Assembly: GCA_029339505.1 (NCBI GenBank)
Contig: JAQISU010000057.1
Span: 3,878,001-3,942,000 of the forward strand
Reading direction: 5' to 3'
Source of the DNA: Unio delphinus
Taxonomy: Eukaryota > Mollusca > Bivalvia > Unionida > Unionidae
DNA length: 64,000 bases
Of the stretch, positions 32,587-46,114 are shown one piece after another. Within the stretch, counting starts at the first letter, position 1, and every line of letters starts with the position of its first letter. The position numbers and the translations under genes were made by a program. The notes beneath the pieces are model-generated. The model had not been told where the DNA came from, did not search any database, and worked only from the letters and a program-made list of their open reading frames with translations.

Positions 32587-33520
32587 AAAAATGACGAACC
32601 AAGATTCTTCTGAACTTGAAGTGTTTGCCATACAACCCAACATGTATGACGATGCAAGAGTCACAATGGGTAGACTATCATCCCGTCTCGTCTAGACGAC
32701 TTCAACCTCCATCAAATTTTAAATCAAGGACAGACCAAAGATTACATCGGTCTGAATAGCAGTTACTTGTAACTGAAAGTCAACATTTTCACAATTGACG
32801 ACAAGTTTCAACGGGATGTTGTCTGAATAAATTCCACCAACGATTATGTGCATTCCTTATTCAGCGAAATAGATTTGAACTGGAAACATTGGTCAGCAGA
32901 ACCTTAGATCCATACTTTTACCAAGCGTGCTTACAAACTCTTAAGGTTCGGAGAATCAACAAAATCTGATTGCGTTGTTTGCGAAGTAGAATAATTTGAT
33001 ACGTTAGAAAAAAGTAACGACACAGCCGTTACAGACGATGGCAACCTGAATAATGTAGGATTTAAGGCCCATCGAAGAAAATCGAAAATCCTTTTAGACA
33101 TGTGGCTGCAAAACATGTATTTGCTGAACGGACTATACGCCCGCCTGAGACTGGATCGAAGTAATACAATTGACCATTTGATGGCCGATGAAAACGAATA
33201 CATCATCATCCAAGAAGCCGGCTCTAAGACATCAATTACATTTTCAGCAAACAACCGCCAAGTATCCCATCAGAAGTGTAGAAATGAAAAAGATTCTTTA
33301 TTTTCACAGTATTCCTAACCAACACCGAATATAACTGTTTCATAGGATACTTACCGAAACGTTTAATCATTAGCATTGTCTGTAATGAGGACCTCAACGA
33401 AGGGATTACTAAAGTTCATTTCGAGTTTAAAAATTGTTCAACCCAGACGTCAGTCAAGATGACCAGACCTTGTGAAAACGATCCTTCGAACTTAACTTTG
33501 AGCAGATCAATTACTTGAGA
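32587..33520 (+). pseudogene. Decayed virus-type capsid-like gene, unit 1
   Basis: Reading the plus strand in shifting frames gives a series of pieces that I read as one decayed protein: an N-terminal piece (MTNQDSSELEVFAIQPNMY at 32591 on), a piece with VHSLFSEIDLNW near 32,850, an open stretch of 107 codons (32995-33318) containing LQNMYLLNGLYARLRLDRSN and ADENEYIIIQEA, and a piece with CFIGYLPKRLII near 33,340. The order and spacing recall the 'F54H12.2-like' family of invertebrate genomes, which I associate with Polinton-type capsid proteins. Several stops and frame changes make it non-functional. The minus-strand frames of 107 and 113 codons here are shadows. Family identity is from memory and needs a profile search. 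Confidence 0.4.
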
Positions 33521-36483
33521 TATTGCTTGTACCTGTGCAAAGGCATGTGCTAGTTTATATCACGATTGTTTATAAAAACAGGAGTTGCAAAAACGTGTAA
33601 AACGAGACGAGGTTTTAGTTGGAAAATGAGCAACCAACAGCTCAGAGCACTCGTGAATCTAAACAAAACATCATCGGAGTGCTTCTCGCGGACAACAACG
33701 TATCATAAATCGGCAACGAGGCCTCATAACTTTGTCAGCGGCTGCTTGTCAACGCCATTATAGGAAACGTCAACCGCGGTCATGCATGAACTCATACAGA
33801 CGTTGTTGATTTATACAATGCATATGATGATATCTGATATAGTTTTCCTGTTTAACGCGAAAGCAATACTGGCATGAGTAGTGTCATAGTAAACACAATA
33901 CACAGCCTTACCTCGGTGACCACCAGCTCGTCTACGAAAACAGAATTGCAAGCTACCTTTTCTACTCCAATCACAGCGGGTAAAGGCGGTATACTCGAGA
34001 TCGCACTGGCGTCAGTATAGTTTCATTGAATCTCTACAGTACATGCTGACTGTGCACGGTCGTCCTGAAGATGTTAATCGAATTTTCCATCATAACTGTG
34101 CCACAAGCTTCGCTGACGTGCCTGTTAGATTTGGTCTAAGCAAGCGACATTTGCAATGTTATAAGTACATGGCGTGAGTGAAAAGAATTACATGTGTCTG
34201 ACATGTGTAGGTTTCTCCATCTGTGGTCGACTCTCATTACAATATAGGCAAAAACTGATATAAGGAGTTGATAATAGGTATTCCAACAATGTTTCAGTTG
34301 GATTTGTTAATAATTGCATCACGGGAATGTACACACATTTGTCCTCCGATTTAAACTAAATTTAAGCATTGGTTCAAAATTTTGATATTGCTATAACGAT
34401 TCTTGGTCTTGCATATAGATCGATGATTATGCGAAATCCGCCAGACTGTCCAGTTTCAGTCGCCTCTGCTACAGATGTATTCAGCAGGAGCATTGACACT
34501 AAGCCGACTTATGATTGGAATTTCACAGAGTCGAATACGACTAGAACTTAGAAGATAACAATAATGTTTTCGTGTGCGATTCATCTTAATCATACATTTT
34601 AAATTTGCCGATATGTTCGCGACATCATATTGGGAGCCAAACATGTACCACATGATTCAGTAAATATAAAACCCGATTGATGCAAGATGTGCTGATGGCA
34701 AAGTCTTTGCTTTAGTTTATGAAGTCTGGTAACGCATGACTACTGATGTTGCCTGCCATCATCACATACGAGCACCCAATAACAATGTTGTGGGAGAGTT
34801 TAAATGGCAAATAAGTACACCAATATTTCCTTATCGTACCAAAATATGAGTTCGTGGTATTTCAAAATGCAAGTCGAGACAATAACTAAAAAATATTTGA
34901 CGATTTAGGCCTTCTAAAGTTTCTCTGTGGTTAAACTGTCATTAAGAAACCTTTAAACAAATAAATTGGCGTTGACTTCAAAGGCAATCATAGTCGGCAT
35001 ATCACAATATGTGGTCGTATCAGGGGCGGTCACAAAATTGACAAGAATCTGTAAATTTTCCAGGATGGCTTGCGTAATTTGTACCCGACTTATTAGTTTT
35101 CATTGGGACACATGGAGTTGTTCGATGATCTGTGGTCTATAAGTACATTCTTAAACCCACCGATACCAAAAGCTGCTATAAACTGCTGGACTTGTCAATA
35201 TGATCTGGGTAACATGCGGTCGCATTTGTGGTAACACTGGGTCTTTTCGTTTATTATGTTCTTCATAAAATGGCTGATCACAAAACCGTTTTTTATGAGC
35301 GGGATGGAATCACTTCACGGAAGCTAGCTTGGAGCTTACAATTTTTCCTCTTTTTATCTCGCCAGTATTTATTAACTGTTGCGAATCAACAATATAAAGA
35401 CTTCACATATGGCAACCTGGCAAGTACAGACCGATTATTCTTTGCAACAATTTAGCAAAAACGCTCTTTGTATTATTATCTCCATTTTTTAAAATAAGTT
35501 AGTACGAGAGCCTACAAAAGTTTAACTAATACTGACTGACTGATCGGATCTATTATTTTAAATTAGATTTTTACTCTCTGTATAAAACATCGATATTAAT
35601 TTTTAAAAAAAAAACAATATAATATACAAAGGGCTGACCACGGCGTAATACTTTTTGTGTTGACTAACAGTGTCATCTGCGGAGCAGCTTATATAAGGTA
35701 TAGTAATATTTTGAGATAAAAAGGTATTCGATAAATTCCTTTGATATAGTAGAAACACCTAGCACAGTTTAGATGATAAATGAATGTTTTAATTCTTTAA
35801 TCAACTGCATGACAGACATGTTTAGATTAAGAAATATTTATTTTTGAGCCCACATAAAGCCTACACTTTCAGTTATCTCCTGTTTAGTAGTGTCACGTTA
35901 CGATAACAATTTATTTGTTTCACTCTTATTAACACTTCCTGATTCAAACTATATACTACGTTTTCGATTCTCTATAAATCTTATCCAGATAGAAGCATTA
36001 GTGTAAATGAATCTTTATACCTTACTACACCGATACTTTATAAACTTTACAGTGCAGTTTCAATTGCTATGAAACTCTCAATACACATTTTACATACAAA
36101 ACTGCATTTACTTTTCAATTATAACAATGCGTGAAATTTTCCAAATTATTATCTGCGTTACCTTTGCAGACTGATCAACTGTTTTGGCTTCAATCATGCC
36201 GTTCTAATTCTAATCTTACAATATTTACGGAACACCACTTGAACAATGTCATCATGTTTTGCTTTAACAGTCAGGCACATAATCGTAATTCTACACGTAC
36301 ATATTAGATCATAACGAGTTCCATTTTAGAGAGTTCTTTCCAATTTCAGTAAAGAAATAGCAAAACTTGTCTGATGCTTCTAAATAATCCTCACGTACAA
36401 GTAAAACATTGTTAAAAACATTTTAGTAAAGTCTTTAAAAGGTTTAAAAATTAAATTGTCTCCAAATACTTTTACAACCAGCA

Positions 36484-36485
<2 letters not shown>

Positions 36486-36570
<85 letters not shown>
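36486..36570. repeat. (TA)n microsatellite, unit 1
   Basis: About 85 bp of TA ending in a short CA tract; the same locus is about 92 bp in unit 2, 59 bp in unit 3 and missing in unit 4. Confidence 0.95.
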
Positions 36571-36578
<8 letters not shown>

Positions 36579-37039
36579 TGTCATCAACCAATTTCATGCA
36601 GTATAAGCAAATGACAATAGCCTTGTTAACCAATTAATGAAGTTTTCCTTATTGACACGAACATAATACTGTATTATATTAATAGCATATTGACCTTTAT
36701 TTGTCATCGTTTTATTTTAACCTTTTGAAAAAAAGGAGAATATTACTTATACAAATCGATCGATTTTGTAGAACAACAGCTGAAAAATACTCATTCACAA
36801 GAAAACATATTTCACTTTATTAATGCATTTATTAATCTAAAAGAGCAATAAACCTGCAAAATGCTTGAAATTTATTACTTGAAGCCTTATAACTAATGAC
36901 ACCCACATATGTTTGTCAGGTAAATAATCTCCAAATTGCAGAATTAAACACGCTCACCTTTCTCCATACCACCTTATAATTACGTGTGATCATCACCATT
37001 AACATCTTTCATTTCACTGATTGTTGTTTTTGTTGTTTT

Positions 37040-37282
37040 TTGTAAGGCTAAACGTCATTTTTCAGCAGACGATAGGCTATACATGGCGGCTGTTATTATG
37101 GTGGAAAAGAAACCTGGAAAGAAACACCGGAGAGAACCACCGACCCACGAGAAGCTACTGGCAATCTTTCTCACATACCAACATTGGCGAATCTGAGACT
37201 CGAACCCACGCAGACAGAGGTGAGATGGCAGTGACCCGAAACGGAGAGCGCTTTAGACCACTCGGCCACTCGGGCCACACAC
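37040..37282 (-). mobile_element. tRNA-derived SINE type B, unit 1
   Basis: On the minus strand a tRNA-like head shows box A in GAGTGGCCGAGTGGTCTAAA and box B in GGGTTCGAGTCTC at tRNA spacing with a long variable part, as in Leu/Ser tRNAs. A body follows with GGTCGGTGGTTCT and a 3' end near TGACGTTTAGCCTTAC. The head ends at a short C-rich stretch. The frame of 97 codons across it is not a gene. Confidence 0.65.
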
Positions 37283-37678
37283 CCCGCTCGCTGATGGTAC
37301 TTAATGACCTGTAAAGCATATCATCGGTGGAAGTCTGGATATTCTTCTATAATGTTGAGAAGTACGACGAAAATACGACGAATGTGGTTCATTTGGTGAA
37401 ACGTTTCGTTTATTCTCACAAACGCTATAGTAATATTTTAGTGTTATTTGCTGCATATTATTAAATTTAATGTCTTACTTGAACGTAAACAATGTGTACA
37501 TATTGAACTTGCCATGTCATTGATTTATTCTCATATACGTTGTGGTAGTATTTGTGACCGCCGTTTGCGTACTAAGTATTATTTTATCATTTCGTATTCG
37601 TTATGTGTTGTGTATTAGTAGAGGTTAAACCATTAATTATGTACTAATATGGATCATTCGACAGGTCAAACGGATCCG

Positions 37679-38018
37679 GTTGCCTCGTGGTTAGTGCGTC
37701 CGCGGCGGAAGCTTGAGGTCAGCGTCCGCGGCGGAAGCTTGAGATCATTGGATCGATCCACGTAAGAGTCATACCAAAGGCTTATAAAATGGTACTAACA
37801 GCTGTCTAGCTTGGCGCTCAGCATTAAGAGGTTAGTGTTAGGATTTGTCGGTCTGGAGTCAGCATAATGTGACTGGGTGGGACATCATGCTACGTGTCTG
37901 CGGCATGATGAACCAGTACTAGATATCACAATAAACTGCTTCACTGCAGATATGTAGCGATATGACTGAAAACGTTTTAAAGCTACGTTAAAAATCCTAA
38001 ACAAACAACAAACAAATC
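37679..38018 (+). mobile_element. tRNA-derived SINE type A, unit 1, with a 26-bp internal duplication
   Basis: Box A in TTGCCTCGTGGTTAGTGCG and box B-like GGATCGATCC form a tRNA-like head. The conserved body follows (GCTTGGCGCTCAGCATTAAG, then AATGTGACTGGGTGGGACAT) and an A-rich tail with CAAA repeats. The body resembles widespread mollusc SINEs with a shared central domain; the exact family name is not certain. The head carries GCGTCCGCGGCGGAAGCTTG twice, 26 bp apart (37696 and 37722). Confidence 0.7.
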
Positions 38019-38056
38019 GACAACTCAGATTGAAGTCATTACGATAGTATCCACTT

Positions 38057-38440
38057 TCACAAACCCACAAAAATGAAGTGTACGAAATCAAAGGATACTA
38101 TATTATACGGAATATACGGAGTCCACATTTTGATGCACGCAGGCGGATCCAGGTGGTAGCATTGGGCACCGGTGGTTGAGGGAGGCTGGGACACAGCTCT
38201 GTGACCTCTTACACCAGCTGAAACAAGATGCTTAATGGATCTCAGAGAGTTCTGGTGGAAGTGTTCCAACTGACTGATATGCTTTCGGTACACAGTCCAC
38301 GTTTCACGGCCATACAAGAGACATGTGAGGACAACTGCATTGTACACCTTCATATTTGTTGAGAGGCGTATTTCCTTGTGCTGTAAGACCTCCTTGCTTC
38401 AGAATCTTCCGAATGCTTCATTGGCATTTTGGATATATAT
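38057..38440 (-). pseudogene. Non-LTR retrotransposon reverse transcriptase C-terminal fragment, unit 1
   Basis: The minus-strand frame contains MKVYNAVVLTCLLYGRETWT followed by YRKHISQLEHFHQNSLRSI, which is the well-known region just after the reverse transcriptase palm of CR1/RTE/jockey-like LINEs. Upstream on the same strand the QNANEAFGRF motif borders the CT/TA microsatellite. The piece is a short fragment with no endonuclease and no complete palm. Confidence 0.7.
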
Positions 38441-38443
38441 ATA

Positions 38444-38546
<103 letters not shown>

Positions 38547-39229
38547 GGAAGCTTTACGTTGCACACAGCTACCTTCTCATTAATTGTAGCATTATGTTTG
38601 GTGGTTATCTTCCATAAATTAAAAATGCCAGAGGTATGATCCCAACAGATTTCTGCTTTGTTTCCAAGTCCATATTACTTGTTGACTAAATCATCCACCC
38701 AATGCAAATAGGCAGTGAAGCCTTTTTGCAAACTGATAGGTTCGGTAGAACCATTGGTATGTGTGAATGTGGTTTTGGATTTTTTACGAAGCTTGAACAA
38801 TGTTACAATCATATCGCTACGATGTCTGCATCGAATTTGAAATCCTATGTGACATGTATCCAAATGATGAATGGGTACAAAGGTGTCTATGAGGCACAAA
38901 TGTTATTAGGGACAAAGGGGAAGTGTTCATGCGTTTTAACTTTGAATTGTCGGAGCACACAAACACACACCCACAAACCACACCCGCAAACACACCATAT
39001 GTTACCTTCCAATGTAAGAGGCAATGGACTATTACAGAATATGCTATCAATTATGTCACAAACATACTATTAATAACACCATCTTTAGCATCTTTACATC
39101 GCATTCACACACAAATAAAAATTCCTTTCTCGTGTAGTCTCGCACTTTCAAAATGACAATGAAATTTCATAATACATGAGCGAATATAGCATTTCTAATT
39201 CTTAAGACTATAGTTTGTGATTTCATTTA

Positions 39230-39680
39230 TCAGGACAGCAATCAAGCAAGTTTTACATCATCAATTGCATAGTGACATTTTATTTCACCCACGTTTCTCC
39301 TCGAAAAGGGAACGGAAGCACAAACGTGTTCTTAACGTAAGAGCTTTGCAGAACCGAATTCATCATCGTCCAAATTAACATCTACCAAGACCAAATGTAT
39401 TAGGGGTGTGTGTGGGGGGAAGGGGGAACGATACGAAATAATGGAAAAGAGCATGTGGCATTCCTGAAACGCAAACTCTGACATTCGTCTTGGCTCGCTT
39501 TGGGAGCACTTTGCAAGGAAGACTAATAAAAAGAGCGAGAAACTTAGAAGTCTTTTTATAATTAAAGACAAAACTGACGAACCAAGATTCTACTAAACTA
39601 GATGAGTATGCCATACAACCCATCATGTATGACGATGCAAGAGTCACAACGGGTAGACTATCATCCTGTCTCGTCTAGCA
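39230..39680. repeat. Nested direct repeat within unit 2, first copy
   Basis: This segment (CAGGACAGCAATCAAGCAAG onward) matches about 40,655-41,120 with moderate divergence, including the MTNQDS-like start of the capsid-like relic near 39,555-39,660. So each full unit carries two copies about 1.4 kb apart of the 5' part of the relic. The equivalents are 47,700-48,150 in unit 3 and 56,120-56,570 in unit 4. Confidence 0.8.
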
Positions 39681-41013
39681 TTGCATTCAAACACTAAGAA
39701 AACAACCTCTACTGATCGTTCTATAGTGAGATTGCATACGTGTTGGTACTCAATACAAAAATCAAGACCGCGAGACACTTTAGTTTCTATTTCTCGTGTA
39801 TTCTCACATTTGAAGAAGATTACAATGAAATTTCATAACATATAAGCCAATATGGCATTTCTTCTTCTTCTTCGGAAGCTTTCTCCACTATCTGTCTCTT
39901 CTCTTTACTCTTAAGGCATTCTAAAAACCCATTGTCCCTTTTACGGGCAACGAACACAGGTATGTTGACTATTGTAAATTTGTTGGCCGAAATGGCACCC
40001 TGGGAAAAATGTCCGTATAATTAATTATATAGCAAACATCTTCACTTTTCAACTTTTGTTTATGACGCTCACGAAATCTCTGGCTACAATGCTTAATTTT
40101 GTAGACACGTTTGTCAGTGAGTTATTCTTTAGTTTGACTCTTAGCGAATCTCTGACCAACTGGTCGAACTGTGTTGACTATCTCGACTTCGTGAGACTGC
40201 AATCAATACTCTGACTCTAAAATCCTTAAGTTATATACGAGTCGGTTGCGTAGAAAACCTAGTCAAATGGAATTCTGCAATCAGGATAAAACAATGAGAA
40301 AGAAGACTAAACGTAAAATCCACGCCTTGACATATTACCTGGTATATAAGCTGAAGTCTTGACTCAAATCCATGCCTTCAATTTTAAAGACGACATGAGG
40401 TTTCACGTTCAAGCCCAGACCGAGTGTCCACCTGAAACGTAAGCTGACCAGTAGCAACGTAAAATATTACCACATTCAAGAGACAGAGAAATGTTCCTCC
40501 AGATAATTTAAAACCACGTCTTACACTTACACGCTGAGGTTTTAGGATTTTTATTCCAAAGTACCGCTTTGAAACCATAAGGTTTCGTCACCGGTTGTGG
40601 GATTCCACAATGAATCGAGAATGCCGATCCAGAGAAAACCATATTTTGTTATTCCATTTATCACGACAGCAATCAAACAAGTTTTACATCCCTGATTGCA
40701 GAGTGAAACTTTATATCACCCACGTTTCTCCTCCAAAAGTGAGCGGACGCTCAAAAGTGTTCTTGACGGACGAGCTTTGCAGAACCTAATTCAGCATCGT
40801 GCAAATTAACATTTACCAAGACCAGATGTATTTGGGGTGTGATGATGGTGGTGGGGGCGTATGTCGACAAGAACGATACAACATAATGGAAAAGATCATG
40901 CGGCATTCCTGAAACGCAAACTCTGCCATCCATCTTTGCTCGTATCGGAAACACTTTGCAAGAAAGACTAATAAAAAGCAGCCAAAGAGTTAGACGTCTT
41001 TTTATAATAAAGT

Positions 41014-41950
41014 CAAAAAGGACGAACCAAGATTCTTCTGAACTTGAAGTGTTTGCCATACAACCCAACATGTATGACGATGCAAGAGTCACAATGGGTA
41101 GACTATCATCCCGTCTCGTCTAGACGACTTCAACCTCCATCGAATTTTAAATCAAGGACAGACCAAAGATTACATCGGTCTGAATAGCAGTTACTTGTAA
41201 CTGAAAGTCAACATTTTCACAATTGACGACAAGTTTCAACGGGATGTTGTCTGAATAAATTCCATCGACGATTATGTGCATTCCTTATTCAGCGAAATAG
41301 ATTCGAACTGGAAACATTGGTCAGCAGAACCTTAGATCCATACTTTTACCAAGTGTGCTTACAAACTCTTAAGGTTCGGAGAATTAACAAACACTGATTG
41401 CGTTGTTTGCGAAGTAGAATAATTTGCTACGTTTGAGAAATGTAAAGACACAGCCGTTACAGACGATGGCAACCTGAATAATGTAGGATTTAAGGCCCAT
41501 CGAAGAAAATCGAAAATCCTTTTAGACATGTGGCTGCAAAACATGTATTTGCTGAACGGACTATACGCCCGCCTGAGACTGGATCGAAGTAATATTATTG
41601 ACCATTTGATGGCCGATGAAAACGAATACATCATCATCCAAGAAGCCGGCTCTAAGACATCAATTACATTTTCAGCAAACAACCGCCAAGTATCCCATCA
41701 GAAGTGTAGAAATGAAAAAGATTCTTTTTATTCACAGTATTCCTAACCAACACCGAATATAACTGTTTCATAGGATACTTACCGAAACGTTTAATCATTG
41801 GCATTGTCTGTAATGATGACCTCAACGAAGGGATTACTAAAGTTCATTTCGAGTTTAAAAATTGTTCAACCCAGACATCAGTAAAGATGGCCAGACCTTG
41901 TGAAAACGATCCTTTGAACTTAACTTTGAGCAGATCAATTACTTGAGATA
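41014..41950 (+). pseudogene. Decayed virus-type capsid-like gene, unit 2
   Basis: Same relic as at 32.6 kb in unit 1: the open stretch with LQNMYLLNGLYARLRLDRSN lies at about 41,423-41,746 and the CFIGYLPKRLII piece near 41,768. The same stop codon before the open stretch (TAA in GAATAATTTG) is present in units 1-3, so decay preceded the amplification. Confidence 0.4.
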
Positions 41951-44911
41951 TTGCTTGTACCTGTGCAAAGGCATGGGCTAGTTTATATCACGATTGTTTA
42001 TAAAAACAGAGGAGTTGCAAAAACGTGTAAAACGAGACGAGGTTTTAGTTGGAAAATGAGCAACCAACAGCTCAGTGCACTCGTGAATCTAAACAAAACA
42101 TCATCGGAGTGCTTCTCGCGGACAACAACGTATCATAAATCGGCAACGAGGCCTCATAACTTTGTCAGCGGCTGCTTGTCAACGCCAATATAGGAAACGT
42201 CAACCGCGGTCATGTATGAACTCATAAAGACGTTGGTGATTTATACAATGCATATGATGATATCTGATATAATTTTCTTGTTTAACGCGAAAGCAATACT
42301 GGCATGAGTAGTGTCATAGTAAACACAATACACAGCCTTACCTCGGTGACCACCAGCTCGTCAACGAAAACAGAATTGCAAGCTACCTTTTCTACTCCAA
42401 TCACAGCGGGTAAAGGCGGTATACTCGAGATCGCACTGGCGTCATTATAGTTTCATTGAATCTCTACAGTACATGCTGACTGTGCACGGTCGTCCTGAAG
42501 ATCTTAATCGAATTTTCCATCATAACCGTACCACAAGCTTCGCTGACGTGCCTGTTAGATTTGGTCTAAGCAAGTGACATTTGCAATGTTATAAGTACAT
42601 GGCGTGAGTGAAAAGAATTACATGTGTCTGACATGTGTAGGTTTCTCCATCTGTGGTCGACTCATTACAATATAGGCAAAAACTGATATAAGGAGTTGAT
42701 AATAGGTATTCCAACAATGTTTCAGTTGGATTTGTTAATAATTGCATCATGGGAATGTACACACATTTGTCCTCCGATTTAAACTAAATTTAAGCATTGG
42801 TTCAAAATTTTAATATTGCTATAACGATTCTTTGACTTGCATATAGATCGATGATTATGCGAAATCCGCCAGACTGTCCAGTTTCAGTCGCCTCTGCTAC
42901 AGATGTATGCAGCAGGAGCATTAACACTAAGCCGACTTATGATTGGAATTTCACAGAGTCGAATACGACTAGAACTAAGAAGATAACAATAATGTTTTCG
43001 TGTGCGATTCATCTTAATCATACATTTTAAATTTGCCGATATGTTCGCGACATCATATTGGGAGCCAAACATGTACCACGTGATTCAGTAAATATAAAAC
43101 CCGATTGATGCAAGATGTGCTGATGGCAAAGTCTTTGCTTTAGTTTATGAAGTCTGGTAACGCATGACTACTGATGTTGCCTGCCATCATCACATACGAG
43201 CACCCAATAACAATGTTGTGGGAGAGTTTAAATGGCAAATAAGTACACCAATATTTCCTTATCGTACCAAAATATGAGTTCGTGGTATTTCAAAATGCAA
43301 GTCGAGACAATAACTAAAAAATATTTGACGATTTAGGCCTTCTGAAGTTTCTCTGTGGTTAAACTGTCATTAAGAAACCTTTAAACAAATAAATTGGCGT
43401 TGACTTCAAAAGCAATCATAGTCGGCATATCACAATATGTGGTCGTATCAGGGTCGGTCACAAAATTGACAAGAATCTGTAAATTTCCCAGGATGGCTTG
43501 CGTAATTTGTACCCGACTTATTAGTTTTCATTGGGACACATGGAGTTGTTCGATGATCTGTAGTCTATAAGTACATTCTTAAACCAACCGATACCAAAAG
43601 ATGCTATAAACTGCTGGACTTGTCAATATGATCTGGGTAACATGCGGTCGCATTTGTGGTAACACTGGGTCTTTTTCGTTTATTATGTTCTTCATAAAAT
43701 GGCTGATCACAAAACCGTTTTTGATGAGCGGGATGGAATCACTTCACGGAAGCTAGCTTGGAGCTTACAATTTTTCCTCTTTTTATCTCGCCAGTATTTA
43801 TTAACTGTTGCGAATCAACAAAATAAAGACTTCACATATGGCAACCTGGCAAGTACAGACCGATTATTCTTTGCAACAATTTAGCAAAAACGCTCTTTGT
43901 ATTATTATCTCCATTTTTTAAAATAAGTTAGTACTAGAGCCTACAAAAGTTTAACTCATACTGACTGACTGATCGGATCTATTATTTTAAATTAGATTTT
44001 TACTCTCTGTATAAAACATCGATATTAATTTTTAAAAAAAACAATAAATATACAAAGGGCTGACCACGGCGTAATACTTTTTGTGTTGACTAACAGTGTC
44101 ATCTGCGGAGCAGCTTATATAAGGTATAGTAATATTTTGAGATAAAAAGGTATTCGATAAATTCCTTTGATATAGTAGAAACACCTAGCACAGTTTAGAT
44201 GATAAATGAATGTTTTAATTCTTTAATCAACTGCATGACAGACATGTTTAGATTAAGAAATATTTATTTTTGAGCCCACATAAAGCCTACACTTTCACAG
44301 TTATCTCCTGTTTAGTAGCGTCACGTTACGATAACAATTTATTTGTTTCACTCTTATTAACACTTCCTGATTCAAACTATATACTACGTTTTCGATTCTC
44401 TATAAATCTTATCCAGATAGAAGCATTAGTGTAAATGAATCTTTAAACTTTACTACACCGATACTTATAAACTTTACAGTGCAGTTTCAATTGCTATGAA
44501 ACTCTCAATACACATTTTACATACAAAACTGCATTTACTTTTCAATTAAAACAATGCGTAAAATTTTCCAAATTATTATCTGCGTTACCTTTGCAGACTG
44601 GTCAACTGTTTTGGCTTCAATCATGCCGTTCTAATTCTAATCTTACAATATTTACCGAACACCACTTGAACAATGTCAACATGTTTTGCTTTAACAGTCA
44701 GGCACATAAACTTATATTCTACACGTACATATTAGATCATAACGAGTTCCATTTTAGAGAGTTCTTTCCAATTTCAGTAAAGAAATAGCAAAACTTGTCT
44801 GATCCTTCTAAATAATCCTCACGCACAAATAAAACATTGTTAAAAACATTTTAGTAAAGTCTTTAAAAGGTTTAAAAATTAAATTGTCTCCAAATACTTT
44901 TACAACCAGCA

Positions 44912-44913
<2 letters not shown>

Positions 44914-44995
<82 letters not shown>

Positions 44996-45006
44996 TTATA
45001 TATATA
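44914..45006. repeat. (TA)n microsatellite, unit 2
   Basis: About 92 bp of TA with two TTTA interruptions near its 3' end. Confidence 0.95.
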
Positions 45007-45474
45007 CACATGTCATCAACCAATTTCATGCAGTATAAGCAAATGACAATAGCCTTGTTAACCAATTAATGAAGTTTTCCTTATTGACACGAACATATTA
45101 CTGTATTATATTAATAACATAGTGACCATTATTTGTCATCGTTTTATTTTAACCTTTTGAAAAAAAGGAGAATATTACTTATACAAATCGATCGATTTTG
45201 TAGAATAACAGCTGAAAAATACTCATTCACAAGAAAACATATTTCACTTTATTAATGCATTTATTAATCTAAAAGAGCAATAAACCTGCAAAATACTTGA
45301 AATGTATAGCTTGAAGCCTTATAACTAATGACACCCACATATGTTTGTCAAGTAAATAATCTCCAAATTGCAGAATTAAACACGCTCACCTTTCTCCATA
45401 CCACCTTATAATTACGTGTGATCATCACCAGTAACATCTTTCATTTCACTGATTGCTGTTTTTGTTGTTTTTTG

Positions 45475-45715
45475 TAAGGTTAAACGTCATTTTTCAGCAG
45501 ACGAGAGGCTATACATGGCGGCTGTTATTATGAAGGAGAAGAAACCTGGAAAAAAACACCGGATAGAACCACCGACCCACGAGAAGCTACTGGCAATCTT
45601 TCTCACATACCAACATTGGCGAATCTGAGACTCGAACCCACGCAGACAGAGGTGAGATGGCAGTGACCCGAAACACGGAGAGCGCTTTAGACCACTCGGC
45701 CACTCGGGCCACACA
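45475..45715 (-). mobile_element. tRNA-derived SINE type B, unit 2
   Basis: Copy of the element at 37.0-37.3 kb with the same box A and box B, bordered by a longer C-run (CCCCCCCCTCGC). Confidence 0.65.
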
Positions 45716-46114
45716 TCCCCCCCCTCGCTGATGGTACTTAATGACCTGTAAAGCATATCATCGGTGGATGTCTGGATATTCTTCTATAATGTTGAGAAGT
45801 ACGACGAAAATACGACGAATGTGGTTCATTTGGTGAAACGTTTCGTTTATTCTCACAAACGCTATAGTAATATTTTGGTGTTATTTGCTGCATATTATTA
45901 AATTTAATGTCTTACTTGAACGTAAACAATGTGTACATATTGAACTTGCCATGTCATTGATTTATTCTCATATACGTTGTGGTAGTATTTGTGACCGCCG
46001 TTTGCGTACTAAGTATTATTTTATCATTTCGTATTCGTTATGTGTTGTGTATTAGTAGAGGTTAAACCATTAATTATGTACTAATATGGATCATTCGACA
46101 GGTCAAACGGATCC

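Noticed and set aside
32323..32664. Minus-strand 113- and 107-codon frames repeated in units 1-3
   Set aside because: They run opposite to the capsid-like relic and have no recognisable domain; conservation between units reflects recent duplication only.
37021..37314. 97-codon plus-strand frame
   Set aside because: It lies antisense across a tRNA-derived SINE.
38675..38899. Minus-strand frame with IGFQIRCRHRSDMIVTLFKLR that looks like a LINE reverse transcriptase palm
   Set aside because: The matching part is the translated tail of a type A SINE, as the complete SINE at 62,863-63,141 shows; I therefore limited the LINE fragment to 38,057-38,440.
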